The notes beneath the pieces are model-generated. The model did not search any database. It was not told the origin of the DNA and saw nothing but the letters and a program-made list of their open reading frames with translations. Source: Annulohypoxylon bovei var. microspora (lineage: Eukaryota; Ascomycota; Sordariomycetes; Xylariales; Hypoxylaceae). Taken from it: 17,697 nucleotides of DNA. Positions 1-10,300 of this stretch are shown one piece after another. Numbering within the stretch: the stretch's first letter is position 1; each line of letters starts with the position of its first letter. The stretch lies in contig MU405495.1 in NCBI GenBank assembly GCA_022836615.1, positions 1 through 17,697 of the forward strand, written 5' to 3'. The position numbers and the translations under genes were made by a program.

Positions 1-1832
1 TATAAAAAGATTATAATGGGATATTAAAGCTCGTAATTTACCATTTAATAAAATTATTATTAACCGAATACAATTATAAAATATATAATAAAAAGTTTTT
101 AATAATCGTTAAATTAATAAAAATATAATAAAAAAAAATTATAAAAAGTAATTAAACCTTTTATAATTTTCATAAATTATAAAAATTTAAAATATTTTAT
201 AATTACTTGTAAATTAAGTAAGCGTTAAGTACGTTGAAAATAAACTTTATTAAAATTTAATTTCATTATAAAATACCGGGTTAATAAAAAAGTAAAATAA
301 TTTAATGCTTTATTAAAACGAGGTTAAAATATTTTAATAAATTAAAAAAACGAAAAGGTGGTAAATTATATGTAACGTTTATTTAAATAAAAATAGTTAC
401 TTTTAATAAAAACGATAATAATAAATATTTAAATATTTTTAATGAATATTATTAAAGTGTTAAAAAAAGGGATAATATTAAATTAAAACTTTGTAATTAT
501 ATTTATTAAAAAAAGAATTTTTTATAACAAGGATTTATAAACTTTATAAAATTAAAAAGTTATTAAAAATATAAACTTTAAAACGATTTATAAAATTATT
601 AATAAAAGCAATTATTATTTCCCGTTAATTTTTAAGGATTATAAGGTTTTAATTATTAAATATGGTTTAAACGATAAAAAAATTATATCGTTTAAAAAAT
701 AAATATAAATATTAAATTAAAAACTTTTTAAAATAATTATAATTTAAAATATTTATAATTCCCACGTTATAAATTACTTAAAAAAAATAATATTATTATA
801 ATTACTTTAAAATCCTTTTATTAATTAATTATAAAATAAAATATACGAAAGTTTTATAAAAATTATAATATTTATAATTAAATTCACATTTAATAAACTT
901 AATAAAAAAGGTTATTAAAACTTTTATTTATTTTTAATTATTACTTTTTAAAATTATCCATTAATTTTATAATAAAAATATTAATAAAAAAAAAAAACCT
1001 TTAATATTTAATAATGATTATTTATTAATTATTAAAATAAGTTTTATTAAAAATAATAAATATTATAAAAGTTAAAACGTATATTATAAAGTTTATATAT
1101 ATCCACATTAAATATTATAACTTCCTTATAATAATAATATTAAATTAAAAAAGCAATTAAACGAGCACATTTTAAATAAAACTTTATAAATTAATAAAAA
1201 TAATATAACATTTATCCATTATTTTTAATTTAAAAATTAATAAGTTTATAAAAAAAATAAATTAAAAAATATAAATATATTTATAATATTTTTTAATTTA
1301 TATATAATTTAATTAATTAAAAATGTTATTTATAATAATGGTAATAATTAATAATTAAAACATAATGACCGGGTTAAACCTTTTTTATATAATACATGGA
1401 TATTATATATATTTAATTAAATAAATTATTAATGAGGTTTTAAATAAATTATTTAAAAAATAATAAGCCATGGATTTTATAATTAAAATTAAAAAAATTA
1501 ATAAATACACTTAAGTTACCATGGTTATAATTTAAAAATATATGGAATGTATAATAAATTAATTTTAATTAAAAAACTTTAAATATAAAATAAATAATAA
1601 AGTTTAATTAAATTTAAAAAACATTATAACATTATAATTTAAAAAAAAACTTTTTTAATTATACGTAAAATATAAGGTAATTAAAGTGATTAACCCCTAT
1701 ATAATAAAATTAAATGTACTTATAAAAATTTAACCATAATTTTACATTAAATTATTTAAGTTAATAACCATAAATTCGTTATTATTTTAAATATAAAATA
1801 ACGTTTAATTATTATCTTTTATTAATTAAAAT

Positions 1833-1980
1833 AATAAAAACCTCGAATATATTATTAAAGAAATTTTACGATTAAAAAGTAAATATAAAAAACGAAGCAT
1901 ACGTAAAATAATATTAATTAAATGGAAAAATTACATAAAGTTAACATGGGAACCTTAAGAAAAATTAAAAAATATAAAAG
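1833..1980 (+). other. Chromodomain remnant of the first chromovirus
   Basis: Translated residues include a YIIKEIL-like first strand, the block LIKWKNY and then TWEP, followed by KALKTFY. These are the hallmark aromatic and acidic positions of a chromodomain (V.KIL, YLVKW.GY, TWEP..NL, A...F). Chromodomains at the integrase C-terminus define chromoviruses and are known to direct integration toward histone-marked heterochromatin. The frame is the same as the upstream integrase. The Trp codons of KWKNY and TWEP survive although TGG is a RIP target. Confidence is high for the family. Confidence 0.8.
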
Positions 1981-2054
1981 CTTTAAAAACGTTTTATTAA
2001 CGATTTAAGGTAAAAAATAAAATAAATGAAAAAGCTTTTATAATTATAAACCTT

Positions 2055-2073
2055 AAAAAACGGGGGAAAAAAG
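2055..2073 (+). other. Polypurine tract of the first chromovirus
   Basis: A purine run with an unusual G5 block (cgggggaaaaaag at its 3' end) sits just past the chromodomain coding. It is followed at 2074 by tattattataag, which would be an LTR beginning TGTTATTATAAG before a TG to TA transition. A polypurine tract directly 5' of the 3' LTR primes plus-strand synthesis in LTR retrotransposons. The placement is inferred, because no second LTR copy is in the window to confirm the boundary. Confidence 0.55.
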
Positions 2074-2960
2074 TATTATTATAAGTTAAAAACTTAAAAA
2101 ATTAATTAAAATAAAAATTAATATAAACTTATATTATGGTTATAAACGTAATAAACATAAGTTTTTATAATAAAATTATTAATAACTTTAAATAAATCGT
2201 TAAAATTATTAAAATATATATAAAAAAAGTTTCCACGTTAATTAATTTAATCCACATTTTTAAACATAAATATCGTAACTTTAAAAACAAAAAATTATTA
2301 CTTTTCTTTTTCTTTTTTATTAATAAAAATAACCTCATTTTTAACCTTATATAATACAAGTTTACCATTATTAATAAAAATCGTTACATTAATATTATAA
2401 TTATTAAATTCATTAATTATTAATAAAAGTTAATAAACGACGTTAAAAATATTAAACATTATATTTTTTATTATATAAAAATAAAGGTTTATTTTATAAT
2501 ATATAATAATTAATTAATAATAATTATATTATAAAAATTATTAAAAAAATATATTAATTAATTAAGTAATATTATTTTATTTAATATAAAAGTGGAACTT
2601 AGTTTTTAAAAGTTTAAAACGTTTATTTATATAATTTAATTTTTAAAGAATTTTTTTTAAATTTAAAAATATATGTTTTATTATATTAAATATAAAAAAT
2701 TAATTTCTTTAAATTAATATTATATAAAAAATATAATATATTTAATTATATTAATGGTTAAAATTAAATTAATAAAATGTAAATATATTTAAAAGGTTGG
2801 TTTTTAAAATTATAATGTAAATGTATGCGAAAATTAAAAGCCACGCGGTTAATTTAATAATTAAATATAAACTTTTAAAATTTTATAATAATATATTATT
2901 TAAATTAAAATTTAAAAACGTGAAGAAAAAAATTTTTCATAAATTTTTTAAATATTAATG
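2074..2960 (+). other. Probable 3' LTR of the first chromovirus plus anonymous RIP-degraded DNA
   Basis: The stretch starts at the inferred LTR edge after the polypurine tract. I cannot place the LTR's 3' end because the partner LTR is outside the window. An open frame of 67 codons on the - strand (2165-2368) is Leu/Ile/Lys-rich low-complexity sequence without family features and is probably fortuitous. The rest shows no recognisable gene. A small GC-retaining spot (gccacgcggtt) lies near 2841-2851. Confidence 0.35.
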
Positions 2961-2967
2961 TAATTAA

Positions 2968-3120
2968 AAACGTAAAAAAAATCAATTAAATTTAATTATT
3001 AAAAATTATGCCCGTTTTAAAATTAACGAAAAACCACTTTTTAATGAAAAGCTACGATTAAAAAGTGATAAATAAATACGATTATTATATTTAAATAATT
3101 TTTTATAATTATGTGAATTT
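2968..3120 (+). pseudogene. Short unassigned coding-like relic
   Basis: A frame with no stop for 35 codons (2968-3072) continues past one TAA for another ten codons. It carries charged residues (NEKPLFNEKLRLKSDK) unlike the surrounding poly-Asn/Ile/Leu translations. The pattern vaguely resembles the linker between the two helix-turn-helix domains of pogo/Fot1-type transposases, but no diagnostic residue is present and no terminal inverted repeats were found. It could be the start of the relic that resumes at 4184. Confidence is low. Confidence 0.25.
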
Positions 3121-4183
3121 ATGGTTTAAATTAAACATGTAATTTAATTTATTATGATATTTTTTTTGCTTTATTTTTTTTAATAATTATAATATTTTTA
3201 TTTTTAAACGTATAATATATAATATATTTTTATGTGAATGTTTATAATAAATATAATAATATGTTTTTATAATTATTAAAATAATGTAAATAATAAAAAT
3301 TTAATAAATATAAATATAAATATAATTATATAAATAAAAGTAAATGATAATAAATAATATATCATACATTTATAAATGTAATATTAAATTATTTATTAAA
3401 CTTTTTTTATTAAAAAAAAAACATAAAAAAAAAATTATAAATAAAATAAATTAAAAAAAAATAATAAATATAAAATATAATTAATAAAAAGTATTAATAT
3501 TTTAAATATATTTATTATTAAATTTAAGCTTTTAATTAATTAAAGTTTTTTATTAATTAATTACAATAAATTAATTATTAAAATTTCCCCGCAATTAATT
3601 ATTAATTAATGTAATTAATTTAAATTAACGTTAAATTTAAATTTTAACATTTTTAATGAATATAAATAAAAGGTTTAATATGTTTTATAAATATTTATTT
3701 TTTCGTTTTTTTAATAATAATTAATGTTTATTTTATTTAAATTATTAATTTAAAGTTTTTATAATTTTTACATTAACTTTTATAATTTTTAAATTTTTAA
3801 AGTGAATTAAATTTATTAAAGTAAATTAATTATAATAAAAAAGGTTAAATGTAATTAAGAATTTTAATAAAAGTAAATTAAATTATTAAACTTATTTTTA
3901 CTTTAATTTTAAAACCGTTTTAAAATTAATTTTTAATTTAATATTAAATCTTAAATAAGTTTTATTAAAGTTATTAAAGTTTATTAAATATTATATAATT
4001 TATTATTATTAAAAGCATAATAATGAAATTAATATAAAATTATTATAAAAAATTATTAAATTATTATAACTTTTATAAACATTAATAACTTATTAATACT
4101 TTTTTTTTATCACGATTAATTAATTATTTTTTATAAATATTTTAAAACGTTAATTATATAATAAATTAATTATATTATTTAAA
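3121..4183. other. RIP-degraded AT-rich stretch, no recognisable gene
   Basis: The stretch is nearly pure A/T with homopolymer runs and dense TAA in all frames. I see no domain motif, no clear repeat partner elsewhere in the window and no RNA gene. It is likely mutated transposon or intergenic DNA. Confidence 0.5.
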
Positions 4184-6150
4184 ATGCCTTATATTATTTA
4201 TTATAAATATAAGGTTAAATTAATTTATAATGTTAAAAAATGTACGGTAATATATTTTACTTTTAAATTAAATAAAAATAAAAAGTTTAAAATTAATGTT
4301 ATATTAAATTAAAATAATATTAATAAAAAAATGTTCGATTATAATTATAAAATCGAAAACATTAAATATAAAAACGATAATAATATTAATAATATTTTTA
4401 AACCTTTTAATGTTTTTATAAATAAACGGTTTATTTAAATTTATTTTATATTTTTTATCTTTTATATTTTTATATAATTTTAAATTAATAAAAGCATAAG
4501 ATTTTAATGAAAATAAATTAATAAAAATGTTCGTTTAAAATGAAAATAATAATAAAATTATTTTTAATGTAAATATATAAAATTAAATATAAATAATTAA
4601 CAATGAAATTTTATTAAACGATAAGCTTAAAGCTTTTATTAAATATTAATATTAAAGCAAATTTAAATTAAATTATAATAATGAAATAAAAAATGCCTTA
4701 AATAAAAATATTAAAATAAAAATTATAAAAAATGAATTATTATTAATAACCATGATTTTTATTATTATAAATGTTAATAATAAAACGGAAACATTAATAT
4801 TAATATCCACGATATTAATAATTATAATTAAAGAAGAAATTAAATAAAAAAAAAATTTTAAAACCCATTTTTAACATTAATTTTAATAAAATAAATTTAT
4901 AAAAATTATAAAATAAATGATTTTATTTTAATTTTTAGATTTTATTACATTTAATATGGAATATTACGTAAATAATACTTTATATTTAAAGAAATGTTAA
5001 ATTTTTTTAAAAATAATAAATTTATAAAAATTAATGTGTTTTTTATAATAATTAATATATTTAAACGTTATGTTCGTAAAAAATTATTATTTTTAAAAAT
5101 AAAAATTTAATTTTTAATTTTTAACTTAAATAAATTACCATCGTTACGATTTAACGTAATTAAAATTATTAATAATAAAAGTAATATTAATTAAATTAAA
5201 AACCTTTATTTTATAAATTTTATTAATATATTTTTATGTATTTTATTATTAAAGTTTATTAATATTATGTATTTCGGTATAATAACGTTAATGGATAATT
5301 TAAGTGAATTATAATATAACGTATAATGGGCGGGGTTTATTCGAATAATATTAAGTGAATTTATTTATTATTTTAACGTAAAAAATTAAAATAAAAACTT
5401 GATTTTCCCCGGTAATTTTTTAATTTTAAATGTAAATATATTAATTATTTTTATTAAAAAAATAATAAAACATTACGTGATATAACATGTGTTATTTATA
5501 TCGGGCAAGTTTTATAAATATATTATAACGAATATAAAAACTTTTAAAAATTTAATAATTTAATAACATTTATTAACGTTATTAATAAATAATATAATAA
5601 TATAATTTTTATTATTAATCGTTTATAAAAAAACAAGTTTTTAATTAAAGTTAATAAAACATATAAAATTTAAATTAAAATTAATTTTATTATTATTAAA
5701 AATTTTAATTTTAATGAATTTATATTAATATTAAACTTTATTAAATATATATTAAATAATATAATTATTAAACGTAAAATGAATATTAATTTTAATTATA
5801 TTTTTAAAAATTATTATTAATTTAAAAATAATGTTATATTAATAATAAATAAATGATTTATATATTAAGTTTATTAAATGGAATTATTATGGTTTAAATT
5901 ATGATTTAAATTATAAAAGGTAAAACATAATATATAAAAAAATAAAAAATAAAGAAAAGGTTATTTATGGGGCGATAAGCAAAGCGGTAAAAATAAGTAA
6001 TTATTTATCGCTTTTTTACATGTAAAAAGTTTAATTAACGCCGCGGCGTTAAAGATTTTTTCCTTTTTCGTAATTTTATTATTTTTAAATAACCGTACGA
6101 ATAAAATCGCCTTTGCGCCACTTTAAATTTACGCTTTTCGTGATAAGAAT
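4184..6150 (+). pseudogene. Unidentified + strand coding relic, family unknown
   Basis: Several long frames follow one another on the + strand. They are 4184-4438 (frame 2, interrupted by one TAA), 4599-4847 (frame 0), 4862-5566 (frame 2, broken by about ten TAA) and about 5686-6150 (frame 1). The translations look like protein rather than noise, for example FKEMLNFFKNNKFIKINVFF near 5000, MDNLSELQYNVQWAGFIR (TAA read as Q) near 5290-5350 and NLIFPGNFLILNVN near 5400. The last block, from about 5959, is the richest (GYLWGDKQSGKNK, then INAAALKIFSFFVILLFLNN) and lies in a less mutated pocket. I could not match it to RT, integrase, a DDE transposase or a helicase with confidence. It may be one gene of roughly 650 codons with a few indels, or more than one element. 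Confidence 0.4.
5955..6135. other. GC-retaining pocket with nested palindromes
   Basis: About 180 bases keep far more G and C than the flanks. The pocket contains a separated inverted repeat gcgataa (5972-5978) and ttatcgc (6005-6011), a 16-bp perfect palindrome with acatgt at its centre (6013-6028), and an 18-bp perfect palindrome ttaacgccgcggcgttaa (6035-6052). It overlaps the end of the unassigned coding relic, so part of the GC content may simply be less mutated coding sequence. A terminal hairpin of a transposon or a regulatory operator are alternatives. Confidence 0.55.
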
Positions 6151-7080
6151 ATTTAATTTATTTTTTAATTTATAAAGTTACTTTAATTTTTAAAATAATT
6201 AAAATAAAAGTTTTTAATTAAAACTTAATAATTAACGTTTTTATAAAATTTAAAAAAATTTATTTTTTATTAATATTAATTTTTATAAATGGTTTTAAAT
6301 TATATTAAATTATATATAAATTCTTAATAAATATATATTATAAAATTAACGTTTTATTTAAAAAAAAACACTTTTAATAAAAAAATATATTTTTTTTTAT
6401 ATTAAAACTTTATAAATTTAATTTATTTAACATTATAAAAATAATAAAACTTATAATAATATTAAATAAAAAACTTATTATTAAAATTAATAATAAACCT
6501 TTTATTTTATATATATTTATTTTAATTTTTATTAATAATATATTATAATAATAAATAAATTTTAACATGTTTAACGTATAAATAAATAAAAATTATTAAT
6601 ATTATAAATGTAAATTTAATAATTAAAAAAACATTATATATAATATTATTAAACATTAACATAAATACATTAATATTTAATATTAACGTTATTACATAAA
6701 TTAATTAAATATAATTAATTAAAAGAAATATTTAATAATATATAATATTATTATTAAACCTTTTATTACTTTATATTTAACATTAATTTTAAATATTATA
6801 AAAGGTTACCCGGTTAATTTAATTTATTTAAAATTTGGTGGTATTATTAAAATAATCCATTAAATATTTTTAAATTAAGTTTAATTTCATTTTTTTAATT
6901 TTTATTATTATTATTTAAAGTTAATATTATTAAATTTTTTAATTTAAAACGATAATAAAATATATTAAAATATTTTAATATATATTATTCCTTTTAAAAT
7001 AATTAATTATTTTATTTCCGTTTTATATTTTAATATATAATTTATATAAATATGGTTATTAAGTTATTTTAATAATTATT
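6151..7080. other. RIP-degraded stretch between relic and chromovirus
   Basis: This is AT-rich sequence with dense TAA in every frame. A few GC-bearing words remain (gttacccggttaa near 6805), but there is no recognisable domain, RNA gene or repeat partner. It ends at the target-site duplication of the chromovirus. Confidence 0.5.
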
Positions 7081-7085
7081 ATTAT
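7081..7085. repeat. Target-site duplication, left copy (attat)
   Basis: The five bases attat immediately before the LTR at 7086 are repeated immediately after the other LTR, at 13405-13409. A 5-bp duplication is usual for Ty3/Gypsy integrases. In DNA this AT-rich a chance match is possible, so it supports rather than proves the boundaries. Confidence 0.55.
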
Positions 7086-7298
7086 TATAACGAATAAGTT
7101 TTAAATTAAAATAAAGTTTATGCGACGGCGGGACTACGTATTTTATTAACGAGAATATTTAAAATGAAAAATTAAAAAAAAAGAAATTACGAAATGGTTT
7201 CTTTTAAAAGGTCTTTATATATTAATTTTACGGTTAAAATATTAATTAACCGTTTTATTAATATATTTTAAAAGTAATGGTAATTAAGCGTTATTACA
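7086..7298 (-). repeat. 3' LTR of the chromovirus (213 bp)
   Basis: This aligns along its length with 13194-13404. The roughly 40 differences are transitions, apart from one 2-base gap in an A-run. Read on the - strand it begins TGTAATAACG and carries a TATA-like box (atatataaagac, + 7211-7222) that is fully conserved in the other copy. Its outer end reads ttata, probably from TTACA after a CA to TA change. Confidence 0.85.
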
Positions 7299-7318
7299 TA
7301 ACCTTTTCTTTTAAAAAA
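7299..7318 (-). other. Polypurine tract of the chromovirus
   Basis: On the - strand the bases directly before the 3' LTR read ttttaaaagaaaaggtta, a purine run next to TGTAATAACG. This fixes the element's orientation as - strand, in agreement with the coding content. Confidence 0.65.
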
Positions 7319-7459
7319 AAATTCGGTTTATAAAAGGAATAAATTATTTATTAATGCGTTTATAATTTACTCTTTTAATTTCCTTTTTTCTTACGGTAAA
7401 CAAATCGTTTTTATTTATTATTTTTAATATTTTATTTTTTATAACGGCCTCGATTTATT

Positions 7460-7580
7460 ATTAAAATTTAACCGGGGGATTAACGGCTTCGGGGTATAAA
7501 TCATAAAAGTCTTTTACTTTAATTAATGCGTTAAAAAAATCCTTAAAGAAATATCACGTTAAGTTAAGGTTATAATTTAT
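7460..7580 (-). other. Chromodomain of the complete chromovirus
   Basis: On the - strand the frame reads YNLNLT, a stop in the place of Trp, YFFKDFFNA, then VKDFYDLYPEAVNPP. This matches the second half of a chromodomain (GY....TWyP..nF.NA...v.dFh..yPe). The Trp codon of the TW pair is now TGA, a G to A change. Fungal chromoviruses carry this variant with Tyr after TW. Confidence is good for the family, moderate for the exact limits. Confidence 0.7.
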
Positions 7581-8229
7581 TTAATTTATTTTATATTAAA
7601 GTTTTTTTTTAAAAAACTTAAAGTTTAATATTTTAAATACTTTATATTTTTATTCCCCGTCGATTTCCATTAAAAGTAAAAGATTTATTACTTGCTTTAA
7701 AATTAAGTTATTTAAGGCTTTAATTAACCGGTTTACGTTTAAAATTTAATGGATTTTTATATTTAAAAATAAGTTAATTTTAAAAGCGTTACGATAAGGT
7801 TTTATTAATATTTTAAAAAAACCTACCATTAAATAATTTAAGTTATTATAAAAGCGATTTATTTATTAATTATTTTTATAAACATATATTTAATCGTTTA
7901 TTATTTAATTTATTAATTGTTTTTTTTTATTAATTTATTTATTTTAATGATTTTATATTAATAAAAAGTTTTTATAAACCTATTATATAACGAAAGCTTA
8001 ACGTTTTATTAACGATTAAATAATAATACGGTTAAATTTTTCTTAAAAAGTTTTAAATTTATAAATGCGGGCTTATTAATTAAAAATCATTTTTAAAACG
8101 AATTTTATTTCCATTTTTACGAGGGAAAACTTTATGCTTAAATGCGGTTAAATAACGTACGCGAAATTTAAATAAAGTAATATTTTTAATTAATTATTTT
8201 AAAAATAATTTACGAAAAGTTATAATTTC

Positions 8230-8900
8230 ATTTAAATAAATTAATTAAAAATTTCCGTTTAATCGTTAAATTACGAGTGTTTCGTTATTAATTTACGAAG
8301 GTTTACCTTAATAAACTTAATTAATTTATTTAAGAAAATAATTACGAATTAAAGATTTTTATTAAATGTGATTATTTTAAAAGTTTTATAAATGCGTTAA
8401 ATGTATTTATAATATAAGTTTATAAGTTACGTGGTAATATAAATTTTATACGTAAATAACGAAAAAAGTTTTTTATTTAATTAATTAACGATTATTAAAA
8501 TTAAATCGAACCTTTTGTAATTAAAAGGTATAAATTTAAAATTTATCGAAATATATTATTATATTTATTCGTTAATAAAAAATGGTTAAAGTAAGTTTAT
8601 TAATTTAATTTTAAGGTTTTAACTTTTTTAATATTATTTATAATAAGCGTAATAATAATTTATAAACGTTCCCATGCTAAGCCACGAATATTTTTTTAAT
8701 ATTATTACATGCATTTTATTTCGATTTAAATGTATTTAATTTAAAAAATAATAAAACTTATTATATAATTTAATGTAAAGCTTTTTATTATTTAAGATTA
8801 TTAACTTTTCTTTTAAAAGTAATAATTTATCCCGTAAAATGTATTCGTTTTTTTTTTTAATTTATTTATATTATATTTTTAATTTAATGGTATTCCGATT
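8230..8900 (-). other. Integrase domain of the complete chromovirus
   Basis: The catalytic-core landmarks in order are ISINFKFIPFN (first Asp now Asn, about 8520-8552), LILIIVN (second strand, about 8484-8505), a QFV..F...L block (about 8330-8370, with the Gln codon now TAA) and a TEIFN block carrying the surviving Glu (about 8244-8258). These correspond to the D, D and E regions of retroviral-type integrases. The N-terminal HHCC zinc domain should lie upstream near 8700-9000 but I could not read it confidently. Confidence 0.75.
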
Positions 8901-9229
8901 AATTATTAAAATGACGTTAATTAACTTAATACTTTAAAATGGTTTTTTTTTAAAAACCTTTATTATAATTAAAATACATTAAAAGTTAAAAGATAATAAG
9001 TTCGTTAAAAGTTTATTAATTAAAAGTTATAAGGGATTTATTTTATTATAAAATATTAAAAAAGATAATAAAGTAACGGACCGATTATATTTTTTAATTA
9101 CTTTTTAAATAACCAAGTTAACCGCCTTTTAAAATAAAGCGTTAATTATTATATTTTTTTTTCCCGGGCGATAATATAATTTATAATTAAATCGAAATAA
9201 ATGTTTATTTTAACCGGTTTAACGAAAAT

Positions 9230-9570
9230 TTAATGTTTTTTTAATGGTAAAATATTATAACGATTAATAGTTTATAAATATATTAAATTTATTATTTAAC
9301 GAAACGAATATATATTTTTAAAGTTTCGTCGTTATTACGATGGTAAAAAGCTTTTTATTATAAATGAAATAATTATATTTCGAAAAAATTATTATTTTAA
9401 AAAAAAAAACCATTAAATATTAATTTTTTAATTTATTTAATTATAAAAAAGTTTTAAAAATTATTTCATTAAAAACGTTGGTTTTTAATTTAACCTTTTA
9501 ATTTTTATAAAAATGTTTTAAAATTAAAAAAGTGGTTAAAATTATTTTTAACGTTTTAAACATTTTAATA
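9230..9570 (-). other. RNase H domain of the complete chromovirus
   Basis: The - strand frame after RT reads MFKTLKIILTT, then KVKLKTN, matching the F..LK..L..AP.L and ETDAS blocks at the RNase H start. It then reads NYFIYNKKLFTIV, matching NY...DKELLAI (about 9336-9385). The catalytic Asp/Glu positions are mostly changed by G to A transitions. Confidence 0.75.
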
Positions 9571-9689
9571 TATTTATTAATTTAAATTTAATGCGAAATG
9601 GTGGTAAAAAAATGTAAAAGCTTTATAATTTAATTATATTTTAATATAAATTATTAATAAAAATTATAAAAATTTAAAAACGATTAAAG

Positions 9690-10300
9690 TTTTTAAATTT
9701 AAGAAAATATTTTTTAATTTTAAATCGTTTTAATTTTATTTTAATTAATAATTACGTCGGAAATAAAAATAATAAACTTTAAGAATTTAATTTTTATAAT
9801 TAAAAACTTGTTTTTTTAAATATCGATTTATAAGTTAACGGAATGCAAGCGCTTTAATATTTATCGCACATAATATTCGTGAAAAAATAAATCTTTTAAA
9901 TAAATTAAAATATTATTTATATACGCCGTGTAAAAATCGTTAAAAAACGAAAAAAAAGCTTGGTTAATATATTTTTAAAACGTATTAAACTTATTGTTTA
10001 ATTTAAAGGGAAGCACGCGGTATTTATACGATCCGAAACGGGTTCGAAAAATGGTAAAATTTTTTAAAGCGGGGTTTATTTTAATACGGTAGAAAGTTTA
10101 ATAAATATCGAGCTTTATAAAAACTTTAACTTTAAAAATCTTTTTTAATGTTTTATTAATTAAAAGGAAAAAGTAATGATTTTTTTTAATGCGGGCGTTT
10201 AATTTTTAATAATTAATATAAAACCTTAAACCACTTTTTAATTTTTTCGCGAAAAGGATAAAGGATTTATATTTAATTATATTAAATACGATTTACTTTT
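9690..10300 (-). other. Reverse transcriptase domain of the complete chromovirus
   Basis: Motifs run continuously. They are NYxKLNA at about 10200-10225, KLDI at 10104-10115 with TFYRIKI after it, the RTRFGSYKYRVLPF block at 10005-10046, NTFxKYINQA at about 9949-9985, YTAYINNILIY at 9900-9932, ILKRLHS at about 9840-9860 and KFLKFII near 9776-9796. This is the best-preserved region of the window. The YxDD active site reads YINN, so the enzyme would be inactive even without the stops. Confidence 0.9.

Larger units (their letters stand above)
1..2073 (+). pseudogene. 3' part of a RIP-degraded Ty3/Gypsy chromovirus pol (integrase and chromodomain)
   Basis: This is the integrase and C-terminal end of a retrotransposon polyprotein that would insert element cDNA into chromatin. 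One reading frame (codon starts divisible by 3) links three recognisable blocks without net frameshift: an integrase core stretch KLSINFII at 951-974, corresponding to the conserved LSMDFI with Asp changed to Asn; a TGLNLFYIIHGY block near 1368-1405, typical of the integrase C-terminal TG.SPF...HG region; and a chromodomain with LIKWKNY and TWEP at about 1833-1980. A zinc-domain-like stretch (NYYFP, about 555-690) is in another frame and less certain. Many in-frame TAA stops show it is dead. RT and RNase H are expected upstream of base 1, so the element is cut by the window edge. It is a different element from the one at 7086-13404, since its chromodomain sequence differs. Confidence 0.8.

Noticed and set aside
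2165..2368. 67-codon open frame on the - strand as a gene
   Set aside because: Its product is Leu/Ile/Lys low complexity without a domain, it lies in the probable LTR of the first chromovirus, and it shows no relation to the flanking frames. Fortuitous.
2968..3120. pogo/Fot1 transposase N-terminus
   Set aside because: Only a loose resemblance of a charged linker. No terminal inverted repeats, TA duplication or DDE motifs seen.
4331..4362. Inverted repeat atgttcgatt ... aatcgaaaacat as a functional hairpin
   Set aside because: Imperfect (two extra bases on one arm) and lies inside an open coding-like frame. Expected by chance in such AT-rich DNA.
4184..6060. Helitron with a Rep/helicase gene and a 3' terminal hairpin
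   Set aside because: The NLIFPGNFL stretch and the GC-rich palindrome hint at it, but no Walker A, no Rep HUH motif and no CTRR terminus could be read. Too weak to call.
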